Source of the DNA: Hexactinellida sp. DTS-2022
Lineage: Eukaryota > Porifera > Hexactinellida
Direction: 5' to 3'
Assembly (NCBI GenBank): GCA_028753945.1
Contig: JAPNXP010000013.1
Location: 4,775,501-4,839,500 of the forward strand
Length of the DNA stretch: 64,000 bases
The notes below the pieces were generated by a model. It was not told the DNA's origin. It did not search any database and worked only from the letters and a program-made list of their open reading frames with translations. The position numbers and the translations under genes were made by a program. This document shows positions 19,588 through 29,970 of the stretch, one piece after another (the stretch's first letter is position 1; the number at the start of each line of letters is the position of its first letter).

Positions 19588-21054
19588 ATGGCCACCCCTG
19601 CGTCAGAAGTTGGGTCCGTGTCCGACCTGGAGGCGGCCCAGGGCTCGGAGGACTCGGACGCGAGTGGGACCGAACTGGACTACCTGTACCAGGTGCGGGC
19701 GCTCTCGCTCTTCAACAGCCAGGAGCCCGAGGACCTCACTTTCCAGAAGGACGAGACTCTCTACGTCATAGATGACAGTCGCAAGGACGGCTGGCTGCTG
19801 GCGTATAACGAGAGCGGGGAGCAGGGCCTGGTGCCCGGGAACCACGTGGCGGTGGAGGAGGGAACAGCTGATCCGGACGTGGTTAGACAGAGCGGAGCTA
19901 CGCTCTGGGAGAAAGTCAGAAAGAGCACCGCCCCCGACGCATTCAGATTGGCGCTCCGAGGATTAGGCATTGCGCTCCCGACTGGGTTCAGGGAGTCCAC
20001 ACTCGCGAAATTTCACACATCCACTCTCTCCTCGCGATTCAAGCCTAAGCTCTCTGCTACCTGGCTCGGGTTTGTGGACCCGTGTTTGAGACCCACGCAG
20101 CCCGCCCTGGAGCGGGAAATGTCGATTCTGTACGCGTCTAACGTTCCGGAGGTGGACAGCCAGCTGGAGGTGGTCAGCAGTCAGCTGCGAGTCTGTGTGT
20201 ACGACCGGAAGACTGAGCCGGTGTCGAACATGCTGAGCTTGTCAGCTGTTATGCCCACAGGCGACAAGAAGACCTGGAAACTTAGCAAGGAGGCCTCCAG
20301 CAGAGAAGTGGTACTCTCCGTGAGCAGAGCGGATTCGAGTCTGGACCTGGCGCTGGAGCTGGGGGTCAGCTACCGGAAGGATGGCTCGAGACACGAGCTG
20401 GCGACTGGGTGGGCCTGTCTCCCTCTCTTCCAACAAAACGGTCGCAGCGCCCTGCGTAACAAAACCTACGTTCTGCCTCTGAGCGGAGGCAACCTGTTCG
20501 AAGCGGGAGTCGAGTTGGACCCAGCTTCCAACCTGTCAAGCAAGAAAAGTATTTTCTTCACAAACAGGAAACCAACTGTGTTTATTCGCTTTTCTCCAAT
20601 CGGCCGAAACACGCGAGAGCTCAGCTCGCACCTCCCCGATGACGTCATAATACCTAAGGCGTATCTCCCGCTGACACACCGCTACCAAAGGATCGCCTCA
20701 CACATTCTCGAGTCCTCTCCTCTCGATATAACCGCGCCGGAAATACACGTGTTTCTAACTGCTCTAGACAGACCCCTCGTCATGGATACCGTAGTGCACG
20801 TATGGAATGATATCAACCAGAATAAGAGGAGAACTCAGCGCTTGAATGATGCAATGCAAAACCAAAGTTTCGTTGATTTTGTTCTACAAAAGATTTACCC
20901 GCTTCTGGTGTCGCCTCAGCTGGAACAGCTGTCCAAAGAGACTCTCATTGAGCTCCTGTCAGGAGAAAATGAATCGGATTCTCCGCTACTGGGCCACAGC
21001 TACCAACTCACGCCTTTCAACGTATCAGAGACTGTCACGCACTTCATCACTTAG
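19588..21054 (+). CDS. NPHP1: Nephrocystin-1
   Basis: A single-exon protein of 488 residues. An SH3 domain lies at about 34-92 (YQVRALSLFNSQEPEDLTFQKDE..Y..DDSRKDGWLLAYN..GEQGLVPGNHV). The rest is the nephrocystin homology region: LPTGFRESTLAKF, an immunoglobulin/C2-like stretch with LELGVSYRKDG...GWACLPLF, and a terminal PFNVSETV. Human NPHP1 is 733 residues; the N-terminal coiled coil (about 150 residues) and much of the acidic linker are missing. NPHP1 organises the ciliary transition zone with NPHP4 and RPGRIP1L, so the organism is ciliated. It shares a 311-bp divergent spacer with POLA2. Confidence 0.9.
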   Translation: MATPASEVGSVSDLEAAQGSEDSDASGTELDYLYQVRALSLFNSQEPEDLTFQKDETLYVIDDSRKDGWLLAYNESGEQGLVPGNHVAVEEGTADPDVVRQSGATLWEKVRKSTAPDAFRLALRGLGIALPTGFRESTLAKFHTSTLSSRFKPKLSATWLGFVDPCLRPTQPALEREMSILYASNVPEVDSQLEVVSSQLRVCVYDRKTEPVSNMLSLSAVMPTGDKKTWKLSKEASSREVVLSVSRADSSLDLALELGVSYRKDGSRHELATGWACLPLFQQNGRSALRNKTYVLPLSGGNLFEAGVELDPASNLSSKKSIFFTNRKPTVFIRFSPIGRNTRELSSHLPDDVIIPKAYLPLTHRYQRIASHILESSPLDITAPEIHVFLTALDRPLVMDTVVHVWNDINQNKRRTQRLNDAMQNQSFVDFVLQKIYPLLVSPQLEQLSKETLIELLSGENESDSPLLGHSYQLTPFNVSETVTHFIT

Positions 21055-21250
21055 TAAGATTATTAACTTAATACTTTCAATGGGATTGTGAATAATAAGG
21101 GTCCAAAATGCGTGCTTTGACTCTAGTCAATTTTTGGTATTTAATAACAAATGGTTTCCCTATTCAAATTGTATGACACTTGAATACAAACACTAGTACA
21201 TTTATTCAATTAATAGTATACATGCATGAGAGTTAATACATTTAATTGCG

Positions 21251-21784
21251 CTACTTCTTCCCCATGTTATCAGCCAGCCAGTCCAGCCCCTCGTAGAGAC
21301 CAGTGCCCTGTGTTCCGACCGCGGGCTGCACGTACCAGTTCTTGCGCACTTTGTTCAGCTGTAGACTCTCAGTCAACTCAGCTGCTGTCATGGCATTCGG
21401 GAGATCTTGTTTGTTCGCGAAAATTAACACGACTGTATCGCGTAGCTCTTCTTCGCTCAGCATTTTCTGTAGCTCGTCGCGCGCCTCGATAATCCTGTCC
21501 TTGTCGCTGCTGTCCACTACGAATATGAGTCCCTGTGTGTTTGTTAAGTACTGTCTCACTATGTGTTTGTACATTATTCTGTTCTGACAGCCGAGATCCC
21601 ACACAGTGAAGTTAAAATTCTTATACGTTGCACTCTCAACAATGAATCCGATAGTGGGTATGGTAGTAACAACTTCTCCTCTTTTCAGTTTGTTGAGAAT
21701 AGTGCTCTTACCCGCTCCGTCCAGTCCAACCATTGAAATCCGCATGTTCTCTTTACAAAATATATTAGAAAACGTCAAACCCAT
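21251..21784 (-). CDS. Divergent ARF-family GTPase (duplicate of the neighbouring ARF1)
   Basis: 177 residues, intronless. The C-terminal 100 or so residues (from [17 protein letters not shown] to the end) are nearly identical to the ARF1 copy at 22791-23330. The N-terminal half differs greatly. It reads DGAGKST for the P-loop, PTIGFIVE for the usual PTIGFNVE, and [18 protein letters not shown] where ARF has [16 protein letters not shown]. It also lacks four to five residues of the N-terminal amphipathic helix. Gln of switch II, NKQD and the N-terminal Gly (for myristoylation) remain. It may be a young paralogue losing GTPase or effector function, or a decaying copy repaired at its 3' half by gene conversion. 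Confidence 0.8.
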   Translation of the reverse strand: MGLTFSNIFCKENMRISMVGLDGAGKSTILNKLKRGEVVTTIPTIGFIVESATYKNFNFTVWDLGCQNRIMYKHIVRQYLTNTQGLIFVVDSSDKDRIIEARDELQKMLSEEELRDTVVLIFANKQDLPNAMTAAELTESLQLNKVRKNWYVQPAVGTQGTGLYEGLDWLADNMGKK

Positions 21785-21902
21785 TCGTATAATTTATTAG
21801 CAATGAAAGAACTATAAATACACAAGAGAGCTAAGCTTTATACAATTTCTAATTACTGCCACGTATACCATTATTACTAGAGTATAGCCACGTATTCATA
21901 TC

Positions 21903-22144
21903 CAGCGTAACCCGACATGTTCCCCTATCCCAGCGTGTGTCGGATTAGACAGGTTCCACTGTACCTTAGGAACTCTGCTTCCTCTTCCATCAGTTTCCGT
22001 CCTTCCTCTTTCTGTTTCTCCAGCGCTGCGGTCTGCAGATCCAGTATCTTCAGAGTCTCCATGTTCCTCTCGATGAGCATGCTGGCTTCGTTCTCCTCTC
22101 GCTCCGCCTTGGAGGCTATGTCGCTCTGCCAGAGCTCTGCGTAC
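21903..22144 (-). pseudogene. Fragment of CFAP53 exon 2 carried in the duplication
   Basis: Bases 21960-22144 match 24982-25168 of CFAP53 almost exactly: the 3' part of exon 2, its splice donor and the flanking MITE end. Upstream and downstream exons are absent. The copy is truncated at GCGTAC, where the duplication junction begins. It is not a functional gene. Confidence 0.88.
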
Positions 22145-22167
22145 TTAGTTAGATTATTAACTTAATA

Positions 22168-22438
22168 CGGTCAACTCCCGTTATAACCAAGTCGGATATA
22201 ACGAAGTACCTGCTTATAACGAAGTCGTTCAATGGTCCGGAAATACTTCTATCTTATTACATTATAAAGACTTCGGTTATAACGAAATGGATAAAACGAA
22301 ATTCCGCTTATAACGAAGTCTTTTAAATCCCATATAGCCTCTAAGCTATTGATTTACTTCGGTTATAACGAACTCCGCTTATAACGAAATGAAACGAAAC
22401 TACGGTCCCGAGCACTTCGTTATAAGGTGAGTTGACTG
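22168..22438. mobile_element. pogo-type MITE with internal TATAACGAAGT repeats
   Basis: Ends CGGTCAACTCCCGTTATAAC and AAGGTGAGTTGACTG. The body repeats TTATAACGAA(G/A)T several times. The left flank is TA; the right flank TC is degenerate. Confidence 0.75.
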
Positions 22439-22790
22439 TCAGTAAAACCTCCAAAATATGAACACATTTTCTTGGTCCCAAATTTCCCCATTGTTTTAGA
22501 CACACATCATGATAAATCATGAAAAGTGAACACCTCTCAAAAGTGAACGTTTTGGCTGATCCCCAGGGTGTTCACTTTCTATAAGTTTTTCCTTACTTTC
22601 AATTGTATTGTGAATATTAAGGGCTGCAAAATGCGTGCTTTAACTCTAGCCAATTTGGTATTTTATAACAAAGGGTTTCCCTATTCAAATAGTATGTCAC
22701 TTGAATACAGACACTAGTAAGTACATTTATTCAATTCATAGTATAAATTTCTACCACAGTGCATGTAGAGAGTTAATACATTTAATTGGG

Positions 22791-23375
<585 letters not shown>

Positions 23376-23682
23376 CTAAGCTTTATACAATTTCTAATTA
23401 CTGCCACGTATACCATTACTACTAGAGCATAGCCACGTATTCATATAAGGGTTCAAGCTATTGATAACTCTCAGTTAATTATAGCTACTCGTATAAGGGG
23501 TGCCTATTTACGATGTACATTCCTGAATGGTTCGCTTCGTAATAATTTATTAAAATATTAAATTTATTTGTGTAGTGAGCGGTAATATCACGTATGTGTT
23601 TTGACTATATTAAATATACTGATAGTACTGCATAGTGGTTAAATACATTGCGATTAGTGGCGTAGTACAAGTAATCAGGTTG

Positions 23683-26033
23683 CTAATTATAAGTGTGTTT
23701 GGATCGTCTCGGATGCGCTCTCCCATCCACCCCGCTCTGCATCACGTTCTGTACGCGGTCCTTGTAGCTCGCCTCGACTTCCTTCCCTCTCAAGAACTCC
23801 ATATGTTCTTGCTGTTTCTCCTCCTCCTTCATTTGGCCCTGGTAGTCCATCTGGTGCAGTAGATCCTGTCTGTATACCTTGTTCGTAGCGCGCATCCTAT
23901 CTTTCTGTTGCTCCTCTAAGACCTTGTGCTCCTGGAGGTTATCCATTATCCGCTGCTGTTCTACCAGCGTCTCGTCCTGCTTAACTCTGTTGCGTCCGAT
24001 CTTCTCATCCAACTACACACGAGTAAGAAATTAAACTCTATAAGTTATGCTAGTACAGTAGACTCTCGTTAAAACAAACACGCACAAGGCATTTATCGGC
24101 TAAGGAGTACAAGGTTTATATACTAACAAATTTCCACTCCATTGATGTTCGTATTAACGAGAGTCTACTGTATACATATTACACACCTGTATTTTCCTAT
24201 CTGCGAGCACATCTTTCATTAGTTTGTCTCTAGCCTGTTTCTCCATTCGCCAGTTCTCCACGCGTTTATTCCACTGCTTTTCTACCTCCACGTTAATCAG
24301 AGAGTCCAGCTCCTTCTCTCTCATTTCCTCGATTTTCTTCTGCTCGGTCAGGTGCTGTCGGTAGAACTGCATTTCCTGCATTCGCTGTCGCTTGCGTGCT
24401 AGCGTCTCTTGCGCCTCGTTCTTAGTGCTAACCAACAGCTCCTCCAGAATCTTCATGTCGAGAGCGAGCTCTTCTTGTACTTCTTTCGCTTGTCGCTTTA
24501 GTTTAAGTTTAAGCGAATAGTCCAGTGTGTTGCATATCTCTTTCTGTCGGTTCCGCTTGTCCTCTCGCCCGCGCTCTGCCTCCACAGCTCGCAAGCGGGA
24601 CTGCTCTCTGGAGACAGGTAGGCACACATGGAATGTTAAATATAATACGGCATACAGCAGAACCTGCATAATGTGACCCTCTATAATCCGGAATTAAGCA
24701 GAACCGACATTTATCTTTATCCCAATGAGCGTCATACTATGCATTAGAGCAGCGTTTCGCAACCTTTTTCAACCGCGGACCCCCTATAACAAATATTAAA
24801 CACTATGCGGACCCCCTCCCATTACGCGTAATACAAATCTCGAGATTTTGCGGACCCCCTACTGCCGTCCGCGGATCCCCAAGGGGTCCGCGGACCACAG
24901 GTTGCGGACCCCTGCATTAGAGCCAGCGTAATCCGACATGTTCTCCCTATCCCAACGTGTGTCGGATTAGACAGGCTCCACTGTACCTTAGGAACTCTGC
25001 TTCCTCTTCCATGAGTTTCCTTCCTTCCTCTTTCTGTTTCTCCAGCGCTGCGGTCTGCAGATCCAGTATCTTCAGTGTCTCCATGTTCCTCTCGATGAGC
25101 ATGCTGGCTTCGTTCTCCTCTCGCTCCGCCTTGGAGGCTATGTCGCTCTGCCAGAGCTCTGCGTACAGACGCTCCTCCTGCTGCTCGCTCTGTCGCTGCT
25201 CCTCTTGCAGGCGCAGCTGCGCCTCTCGGTCCCGGAACACCTGGTCCATGTGCCGCTTCGTCATTATAGACCGCACCTAGGGTAGAGCAAATAATACTAC
25301 GTGTATTGCAGTTCAGTATATGCCAGATATAAGAACACCGGTATAAGAACATTTACTGGAAACGGTTGGTATTATGTATGTACGCTATATAATTATGTCG
25401 GTTATAAGAACATGGCTGTTATAAGAACATGCTGGCTATAAGAACATTGGAATATACCCTATATAATTATGTCGATATAACATTATATACAGTTCCCGAC
25501 TGTTCTTATAACCGTATCCACTGTATATCCATTCATACGCTACGTACCTCCTCGCAGTTATTCCTGAACTGCTGGTCCAGCTTGCTAGCTACGATCTCCT
25601 TCCTCTCTTCCTCCCGCTGGGACTTGTAGCGCCCCAGTTTCTCCCGCATGCCCTGCTGTCGCTCCTCAGCCGTCTCCTGCTGGCTCTCCATCTCCCGGAA
25701 CCACTGATCCTCCTCTTGCCACAAGACACCCCTCAGCTTCTCCTTGCGCTCCTCCAGCGTGTGCTCCTGCTGTCGCTGGAACTCCCCCACCACGCGCTTG
25801 ACTCTGTTCTTCTGTAGCTTCTTGTCGGTCTGCTGCTCCCAGGTGGTCTTTATGTCGTATTCCTGCTGGCTGGTCACCTGGGCCAGGGCCTGGTCCCTCA
25901 GTTCCTCCTGTCTCCGTCGCTCCAGGATCAGGTGCTCCGGCGGGAGTCTGTAGGCCGGACGCGCGAATATTCCCACTGAGTGCGGCGTGGGCCCGTTCAC
26001 CTCCCGCATTTTCCTACTTCGATCCAACTGCAT
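23683..26033 (-). CDS. CFAP53: Cilia- and flagella-associated protein 53 (four exons)
   Basis: Exons on the minus strand are 26033-25548, 25276-24987, 24607-24187 and 24012-23683, joining to 508 residues (human 514). The protein is almost entirely charged coiled coil. The conserved trichohyalin-plectin-like stretches include REVNGPTP near the start, KLDQQFRNNCEEVR and KERKEKLRGVLWQEE. CFAP53/CCDC11 is an axonemal and centriolar-satellite protein needed for motile-cilium function. ATG 26033 is favoured because it places REVNGPTP as in other species. All three introns contain MITEs, and the exon 2 donor (GTACAG) is formed from the TA plus the MITE end. A fragment of exon 2 is duplicated at 21.9-22.1 kb. 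Confidence 0.88.
24056..24170. mobile_element. pogo-type MITE in CFAP53 intron 3
   Basis: Ends CAGTAGACTCTCGTTAAAAC / GTATTAACGAGAGTCTACTG, TA on both sides. 115 bp of the 174-bp intron. Confidence 0.85.
24655..24983. mobile_element. pogo-type MITE filling CFAP53 intron 2, with hAT insertion
   Basis: It starts CAGCAGAACCTGCATAATG after TA 24653-24654 and ends TTAGACAGGCTCCACTG before TA 24984-24985. It takes up 329 of the 379 bp of intron 2, and its right end abuts the splice donor. Confidence 0.8.
24750..24914. mobile_element. hAT-type MITE nested in the pogo-type MITE
   Basis: Ends CAGCGTTTCGCAACC and GGTTGCGGACCCCTG, with perfect 8-bp duplications CATTAGAG at 24742-24749 and 24915-24922. 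The interior repeats GCGGACCCCCT. Confidence 0.9.
25314..25523. mobile_element. MITE with TATAAGAACA repeats in CFAP53 intron 1
   Basis: Left CAGTATATGCCAGATATAAG, right TTCTTATAACCGTATCCACTG then TA. GGTTATAAGAACAT-type blocks recur inside. 210 of 271 intron bases. Confidence 0.65.
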
Positions 26034-26152
26034 GGAGAGATCTACTCTACGGATACTTACAAGCATTCATATGATACAAGTTAACAATATAGTCTATAAA
26101 ACTGTATGCTCGTGTGTTCTTAAAATAGAATAAGAATCTATTCCTAACGTAT

Positions 26153-27493
26153 CTACATGGGAGACATCTGTATGACGGCGTACTCGCCTCCCACCATCCA
26201 CTTATCGCTCTCCTTAGCTGCCAGCTCCGCGGTGCCTTCCCTCAGGCCGCACACGAGGTCGGCTTTCAGCGTCCTCAGCGCCACCAGGTTTGTGGGAGAG
26301 AACTGTTCCAGGGCCCGTTTGAAGGGCGTGGTGTGAGGCCAGGCCCTGTCCCCGAGTAGCTTCCGGTAGTTGAGGTCTCCCTTCAGGATCGCCAGGTAGC
26401 CGCTAGCCATTGCTGAGTAGAGGTCAGGCGCTGTTGAACTCATCGTGGAGAACTGATGAGCTAGAGTCCAGAAGGGATGGTGCCCGAATGTCCACGTTTT
26501 GTCTGCGAAGTAGCCTATCCATCTCTCTGCTAGCGTGTTCAGGTTCTGGTTAGGCGAGGACTTGAGTTGGTCGAGTGTCCAGTGTAAGTCGTGTGGAGTT
26601 ACGTCTGACACGAACCAAGGAATGTTCTTCATTTCAAAATGAACTTCGTTGGCTGATTTTGAGACTGTTAACCAGTCAGCGAAACACAAGTCAGTGAATA
26701 GTTCAAACCCAGAATTATCTAACACGTAACACACACGCTTTTTCACACCTTTTTCATTGCTGATAAGCTCCCAAATCTGTTCTGTGTCATCACATAGGAT
26801 CTTAGATTGAAGGGTCGCGAGGTGGTCATGGCTGGATGCCTGTAGTTTCGATAGATCTTGTGACCCGTCATATTTCGCGATTAACGAGAGATCTGTTTTA
26901 TTCCCCCATAAACAGAACTGCAATAACTTTACAAAATCGTCATGCAATTCATCTCTAGTCATTTCCCCTTTAAATCCATTGATTTTTCCAACTAGAAATT
27001 CAGCCAGGGTCTGCATGGCTGGTAGCGACGAGTTAAATCCTTTTTCCTTTTGAATTCTGAATGGATCGTATTCCTTATAGTATTCGCTATTCAAACAGAG
27101 ATCGGTTATTTTCCTGTACATAAAACATTCTACGAATAACCAAGGCACGTTGTACCAAGAGGGAGTTTCCTTCCTTGCAGCAGCTAGCTTATCAAACAGC
27201 TGTCTCCATTTATCAAGGTCTTCTCCATTTTCCAGAAATACCAAGGGTTTGTCTGTCATCAGCTGATGTCGCATCTCACTTAGATTCGCAATTATTCCTT
27301 TCCCTTCTTCGATTTTCTTGTCAGAGCCTTCTAATTCTGGGTTTACATTTGCCACCTCTTGGTGTAAGGTGTCCACCACCTGTGTCATTATAACCGGCAT
27401 TCTGTCTTTGATTGTCAGGTACGCAAAACTTCCGACTTTGCTCCCAATGAGTCGAGGAGCGTTCTCGTGCGATATGAGCTCATCTGTCGCCAT
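26153..27493 (-). CDS. ARMT1: Damage-control phosphatase ARMT1
   Basis: A single-exon protein of 446 residues (human 441). It has the DUF89 architecture: an N-terminal helical bundle with WYNVPWLFVECFMYR, the metal-binding motif VLDNSGFELFTDL (Asp259 and Asn260 are predicted Mn/Ni ligands), and the late motif LKADLVCG. Family members dephosphorylate reactive sugar phosphates such as fructose-1-phosphate; the human protein was also reported to carboxyl-methylate PCNA. The start MATDELISHENAPRLIGSKVGSFAYLTIKDRMP resembles orthologues. It is divergent from the small membrane protein at 27665, with a 171-bp shared spacer. Confidence 0.93.
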   Translation of the reverse strand: MATDELISHENAPRLIGSKVGSFAYLTIKDRMPVIMTQVVDTLHQEVANVNPELEGSDKKIEEGKGIIANLSEMRHQLMTDKPLVFLENGEDLDKWRQLFDKLAAARKETPSWYNVPWLFVECFMYRKITDLCLNSEYYKEYDPFRIQKEKGFNSSLPAMQTLAEFLVGKINGFKGEMTRDELHDDFVKLLQFCLWGNKTDLSLIAKYDGSQDLSKLQASSHDHLATLQSKILCDDTEQIWELISNEKGVKKRVCYVLDNSGFELFTDLCFADWLTVSKSANEVHFEMKNIPWFVSDVTPHDLHWTLDQLKSSPNQNLNTLAERWIGYFADKTWTFGHHPFWTLAHQFSTMSSTAPDLYSAMASGYLAILKGDLNYRKLLGDRAWPHTTPFKRALEQFSPTNLVALRTLKADLVCGLREGTAELAAKESDKWMVGGEYAVIQMSPM

Positions 27494-27664
27494 ATACGGA
27501 TTAATATTGTGTTCTTGCTGTCATTAAATATACATATAGCTACCATATCCAATTACATATTATAATGGTTCTTCGTAAAATTTACAGAGGAGTTATAAGG
27601 AAATAGGACTTGTAATTAAGATTGAGGTTATTTGTCTGATTAGCAATAGCTGTACAGATGAATT

Positions 27665-27970
27665 ATGTCTAGAAGTAGCAAGCAAGAAACATTAACAGAA
27701 GAACAGTTCGATAAACTGAAAGATAAAGTTTTTCAGAACATAATCAAATCGAGGGAGGAAGATGTAACGGCGACTAAGAAAGGATTCGAAACGATTGAAA
27801 AGAAATTCCAAGAGATCGAAAAGATAGTTACAGATCTGACAATACTAAAGGACAAGAAAAGAAATTTGGAAAAGTACGCAATGATTATTTTCGGCGCTCT
27901 CATTTTATTTGTACTATTCATCGCTCAGATGGTATTCTTCAAGGAGAGAAAATGGGACTTATTTAATTAA
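27665..27970 (+). CDS. Small tail-anchored coiled-coil protein, unrecognised
   Basis: 101 residues in one exon. Residues 10-70 are a charged heptad-like helix (EEQFDKLKDKVFQNIIKSREEDV...FETIEKKFQEIEKIVTDLTILKDKKRNLEK). Residues 71-91 form one hydrophobic segment (YAMIIFGALILFVLFIAQMVF), leaving only FKERKWDLFN after it. This is tail-anchor topology, with the N-terminus cytosolic, like many SNARE regulators and MITRAC-like proteins. I recognise no family. The 5' spacer is shared with ARMT1. Confidence 0.65.
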   Translation: MSRSSKQETLTEEQFDKLKDKVFQNIIKSREEDVTATKKGFETIEKKFQEIEKIVTDLTILKDKKRNLEKYAMIIFGALILFVLFIAQMVFFKERKWDLFN

Positions 27971-28159
27971 GTAATGAACAAACATATTTATCATTTATGT
28001 CCTTATTTTGCGTGTAAGTAAATCACAGTTATTTATAATGCTACAAGTTGAATTAAAGAGGTAGAATAATTACAGTACAGTTGTGTGCAATAAAATACCA
28101 GAAGATTATGTAAATCTACATACAGTGCAGGAGGAGATATAAGTGGTCGGTTGCTGTTT

Positions 28160-28382
28160 TTAACTGGGCAGGTTTTCTGGTAGCCTGAGCCGTTTTGATT
28201 TCCTATAAAAAACAAAAAATATAATCTATTTTTTCCTCTATAATATAACAACTTATAATACCTTTGGTATGTTAGATCGCTTATGCGATTCTCTCTCTCT
28301 TGAAGTATTTTCTCCTTTTCAGTTAATAATCTGTCTTTCTCGACTAGCCTCGCTTCCCACTCTAAACAATTGTATTTTAAAA
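28160..28382 (-). CDS. Last two exons of an unrecognised coiled-coil protein
   Basis: Exon 28382-28262 encodes LKYNCLEWEARLVEKDRLL then a charged helix to DLTYQ. After a 59-bp GT-AG intron, exon 28202-28160 adds KSKRLRLPENLPS and a stop, in phase. The dense Glu/Lys/Arg helix and good splice borders suggest real coding sequence. No upstream exon with a start codon in the right phase could be placed between here and the NSFL1C start at 28508. The 5' end may lie in a very small exon or overlap the neighbouring promoter. Confidence 0.45.
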
Positions 28383-28507
28383 CTGCGCAATTAATAAGTT
28401 ATGATTCAAACATAACATGTTATTCGTTACCATTGATGTAAATACCTATTACCCCATAATCGCCATTTTGCCACACTGTAATTATTTCACAATTAATAGC
28501 CTAGCAA

Positions 28508-29623
28508 ATGGCCGTATTCGTGTCCCCAGGGGAACAGGACAGTTTGGTAGACAGTTTCTGTGGCATAACAGGCATAGAAGCCGACAGGGCCAGGGGGTAC
28601 ATGGAAGCGCACACCTGGAACCTAGAAGCGGCGCTATCTACTTTCTACGACGACAATCCGGGCGGTCACAGTCCCCAGGTAATTCCGCAGCTGAGGCCTG
28701 CCAGCCAGCCGCAGGGCCCCGGGCCTAAGCCACCCGGCTACACGAATATGAAGGACATGCGGTCTGACCAGAGCAAGGACATGGAAGAGAAGAAGAACGA
28801 ACAGTTCTTCGCCGGAGGAAGCGATACTTCCGGACAGATGATCGAGGGTCCCCCCAAGCCGAGCCAGGACGAGGACATCGTAAGCAAGACGTTTAAGTCT
28901 GCGCGCGAGCAGGGCGCAGAGAGCGCAGAGGAGCAGGGCAAAGCCGCGAAGCAGGAGTCCCAGTTTATGGGGACAGGCCACCGACTGGGCAAGAGCGAGA
29001 CCGAAGCGAGCAGAGCGATTCAGGGAGCAGCTGCGCCGCCCAAACCGAGGGTGTACCACCTCAGGTTCTACAAGGACGGGTTCACTATAGACGATGGGGA
29101 ACTGAGGAAGTTCGAAGAGCCGAGCGGTAAGCAGTTTATGATGGCGGTGTCGAAGGGGTACATCCCCGACGAGCTGGTTAAGGAAGCGGGGGGGCAAGAG
29201 GTGCATCTGGAGATGGAGGATAACCGGGAGGAGGAGTACAAGCCTGTAAAGAGAAAGGTACAACCGTTTGGGGGCAGCGGACAGAGATTGGGGAGTGTAG
29301 TCCCCGAGGTGACGTCTAGCAAACCTCAAGCAGAGCCTGTGAATACCGGGACAACCGGTGAAGCGAGTCTACCGACTGTTGACACCTCTGAGCCTGTGAC
29401 CACTCTACAGATACGATTGGCAGACGGTACTCGACTGACTCAAAAGTTCAACCACACCCACACCGTGTCAGATCTGAGACTGTTCATAACGTGTAGAACA
29501 AAACAAACCGACAAAGTGTTTGTTATAATGACAACATTTCCTAACAAAGAGTTGACAGATGACAGTTTGACGCTCTCCGACGCAAACCTACTGAATGCAG
29601 TGGTGGTGCAGCGTTTCAAGTAG
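28508..29623 (+). CDS. NSFL1C: p47 / NSFL1 cofactor (UBA-SEP-UBX)
   Basis: 371 residues, one exon, the usual p47 length. A UBA domain is at about 8-47 (DSLVDSFCGITGIEADRARGYMEAHTWNLEAALSTFYDD). An acidic linker follows with a basic/SHP-like GTGHRLG and a second GSGQRLG (both SHP-type p97-binding motifs). The SEP domain is at about 181-245 (LRFYKDGFTIDDGELRKFEEP...F..AV.KGYIPDELV), and a UBX at about 295-371 ends VVVQRFK. p47 is the p97/VCP adaptor for Golgi and ER membrane fusion. The GC-rich coding sequence contrasts with the AT-rich flanks. Confidence 0.95.
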   Translation: MAVFVSPGEQDSLVDSFCGITGIEADRARGYMEAHTWNLEAALSTFYDDNPGGHSPQVIPQLRPASQPQGPGPKPPGYTNMKDMRSDQSKDMEEKKNEQFFAGGSDTSGQMIEGPPKPSQDEDIVSKTFKSAREQGAESAEEQGKAAKQESQFMGTGHRLGKSETEASRAIQGAAAPPKPRVYHLRFYKDGFTIDDGELRKFEEPSGKQFMMAVSKGYIPDELVKEAGGQEVHLEMEDNREEEYKPVKRKVQPFGGSGQRLGSVVPEVTSSKPQAEPVNTGTTGEASLPTVDTSEPVTTLQIRLADGTRLTQKFNHTHTVSDLRLFITCRTKQTDKVFVIMTTFPNKELTDDSLTLSDANLLNAVVVQRFK

Positions 29624-29751
29624 CATTCCTTAGTTGCATCCGGTAACTACCCTATACATAGCGTTGTAACTGTTAGAATGAGACCTTGATATAAGCAGTG
29701 TTGTGATTGATTATAATTAGTAAAAGTTAGTTGAATCTTAAATCTTAAGTA

Positions 29752-29912
29752 CAGTAGAACACCAGGAGATAGTATAAATTTGTTCGTATTATCCGGAAAA
29801 TTGTATTAACCGTAGTCACTTGCATGCATTTGTATAGGCTAGGGGAGTTAAACCTTGTTACCCTTAGTCGATATTTCATCTTATCAGTGTTCGCCTTCAC
29901 GAGAGTCTACTG
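29752..29912. mobile_element. pogo-type MITE between NSFL1C and ALKBH1
   Basis: Ends CAGTAGAACACCAGGAG and TCACGAGAGTCTACTG, TA on both sides (29750-29751, 29913-29914). Confidence 0.75.
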
Positions 29913-29970
29913 TATTAAGCTAAGGAAGTAACTAACTAACGACTATATAATACGTATAATAGTAAGTAGT

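Noticed and set aside
28634-29329. 231-codon minus-strand frame opposite NSFL1C
   Set aside because: Shadow frame; the plus strand carries UBA, SEP and UBX domains.
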